Assembly (NCBI GenBank): GCA_007131625.1
Contig: SLQC01000027.1
Location: 1 to 7,571 of the forward strand
DNA length: 7,571 bases
Reading direction: 5' to 3'
DNA from: Balneolales bacterium
Lineage (GTDB): Bacteria; Bacteroidota; Rhodothermia; Balneolales; Natronogracilivirgulaceae
Shown piece by piece: positions 7,569-7,571 of the stretch. How positions within the stretch are numbered: position 1 is the stretch's first letter; each line of letters opens with the position of its first letter. The position numbers were made by a program, and so were the translations under genes. Below the pieces are notes generated by a model. That model was not told the DNA's origin. It saw only the letters and a program-made list of their open reading frames with translations, and made no database searches.

Positions 7569-7571
7569 TTC

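Noticed and set aside
1..7571. CRISPR array, tRNA, rRNA, riboswitch or retron-like structure
   Set aside because: I saw no regularly spaced repeats, no tRNA-like cloverleaf and no conserved RNA motif on either strand.

Overview
The window looks like a decaying accessory region of a Bacteroidota-type bacterium, possibly from the Balneola/Rhodothermus side. That placement is inference, based on the glycoside hydrolase families and on the tandem MacB-like permeases. Coding content is almost entirely on the minus strand. Only one full-length intact gene is visible: a MacB/FtsX-family ABC permease at the right end. Most of the rest is broken.

Layout from left to right. (1) Bases 1-82 carry the first 27 codons of an IS1634/IS4-type transposase on the minus strand, cut by the window edge. 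(2) Bases 83-372 are AT-rich and non-coding. (3) Bases 373-3502 (minus) hold a large LacZ-type GH2 beta-galactosidase pseudogene with a signal peptide and the remnant of an inserted LamG-like domain. It has an in-frame amber stop, a one-base frameshift in the acid/base motif, a large internal deletion that removes the nucleophile half of the barrel, and a late TGA. (4) Bases 3503-3757 are an intergenic control region with a good ribosome binding site, a possible promoter and a LacI-type palindrome. (5) Bases 3758 to about 5104 (minus) hold a second, different GH2 pseudogene with at least three internal deletions, frameshifts and stops. (6) About 5105-5563 is poorly explained. It contains what looks like a plus-strand fragment of a sensor histidine kinase (about 5365-5535) and an unresolved minus-strand open stretch. 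(7) Bases 5564-6337 (minus) are a MacB-like permease pseudogene with a nonsense codon at position 13 and two frame-keeping internal deletions. (8) Bases 6351-7568 (minus) are the intact MacB-like permease, 13 bases upstream of its broken partner.

In the intact ancestor, the two permeases probably formed one transporter with an ATPase and a periplasmic adaptor encoded outside the window. The two GH2 enzymes probably belonged to a beta-galactoside or plant/algal glycan utilisation locus. As it stands, the window shows repeated internal deletion in three neighbouring genes beside a transposase. That indicates gene decay or, less likely, a faulty assembly. I see no convincing new biological system, no CRISPR array and no RNA gene.
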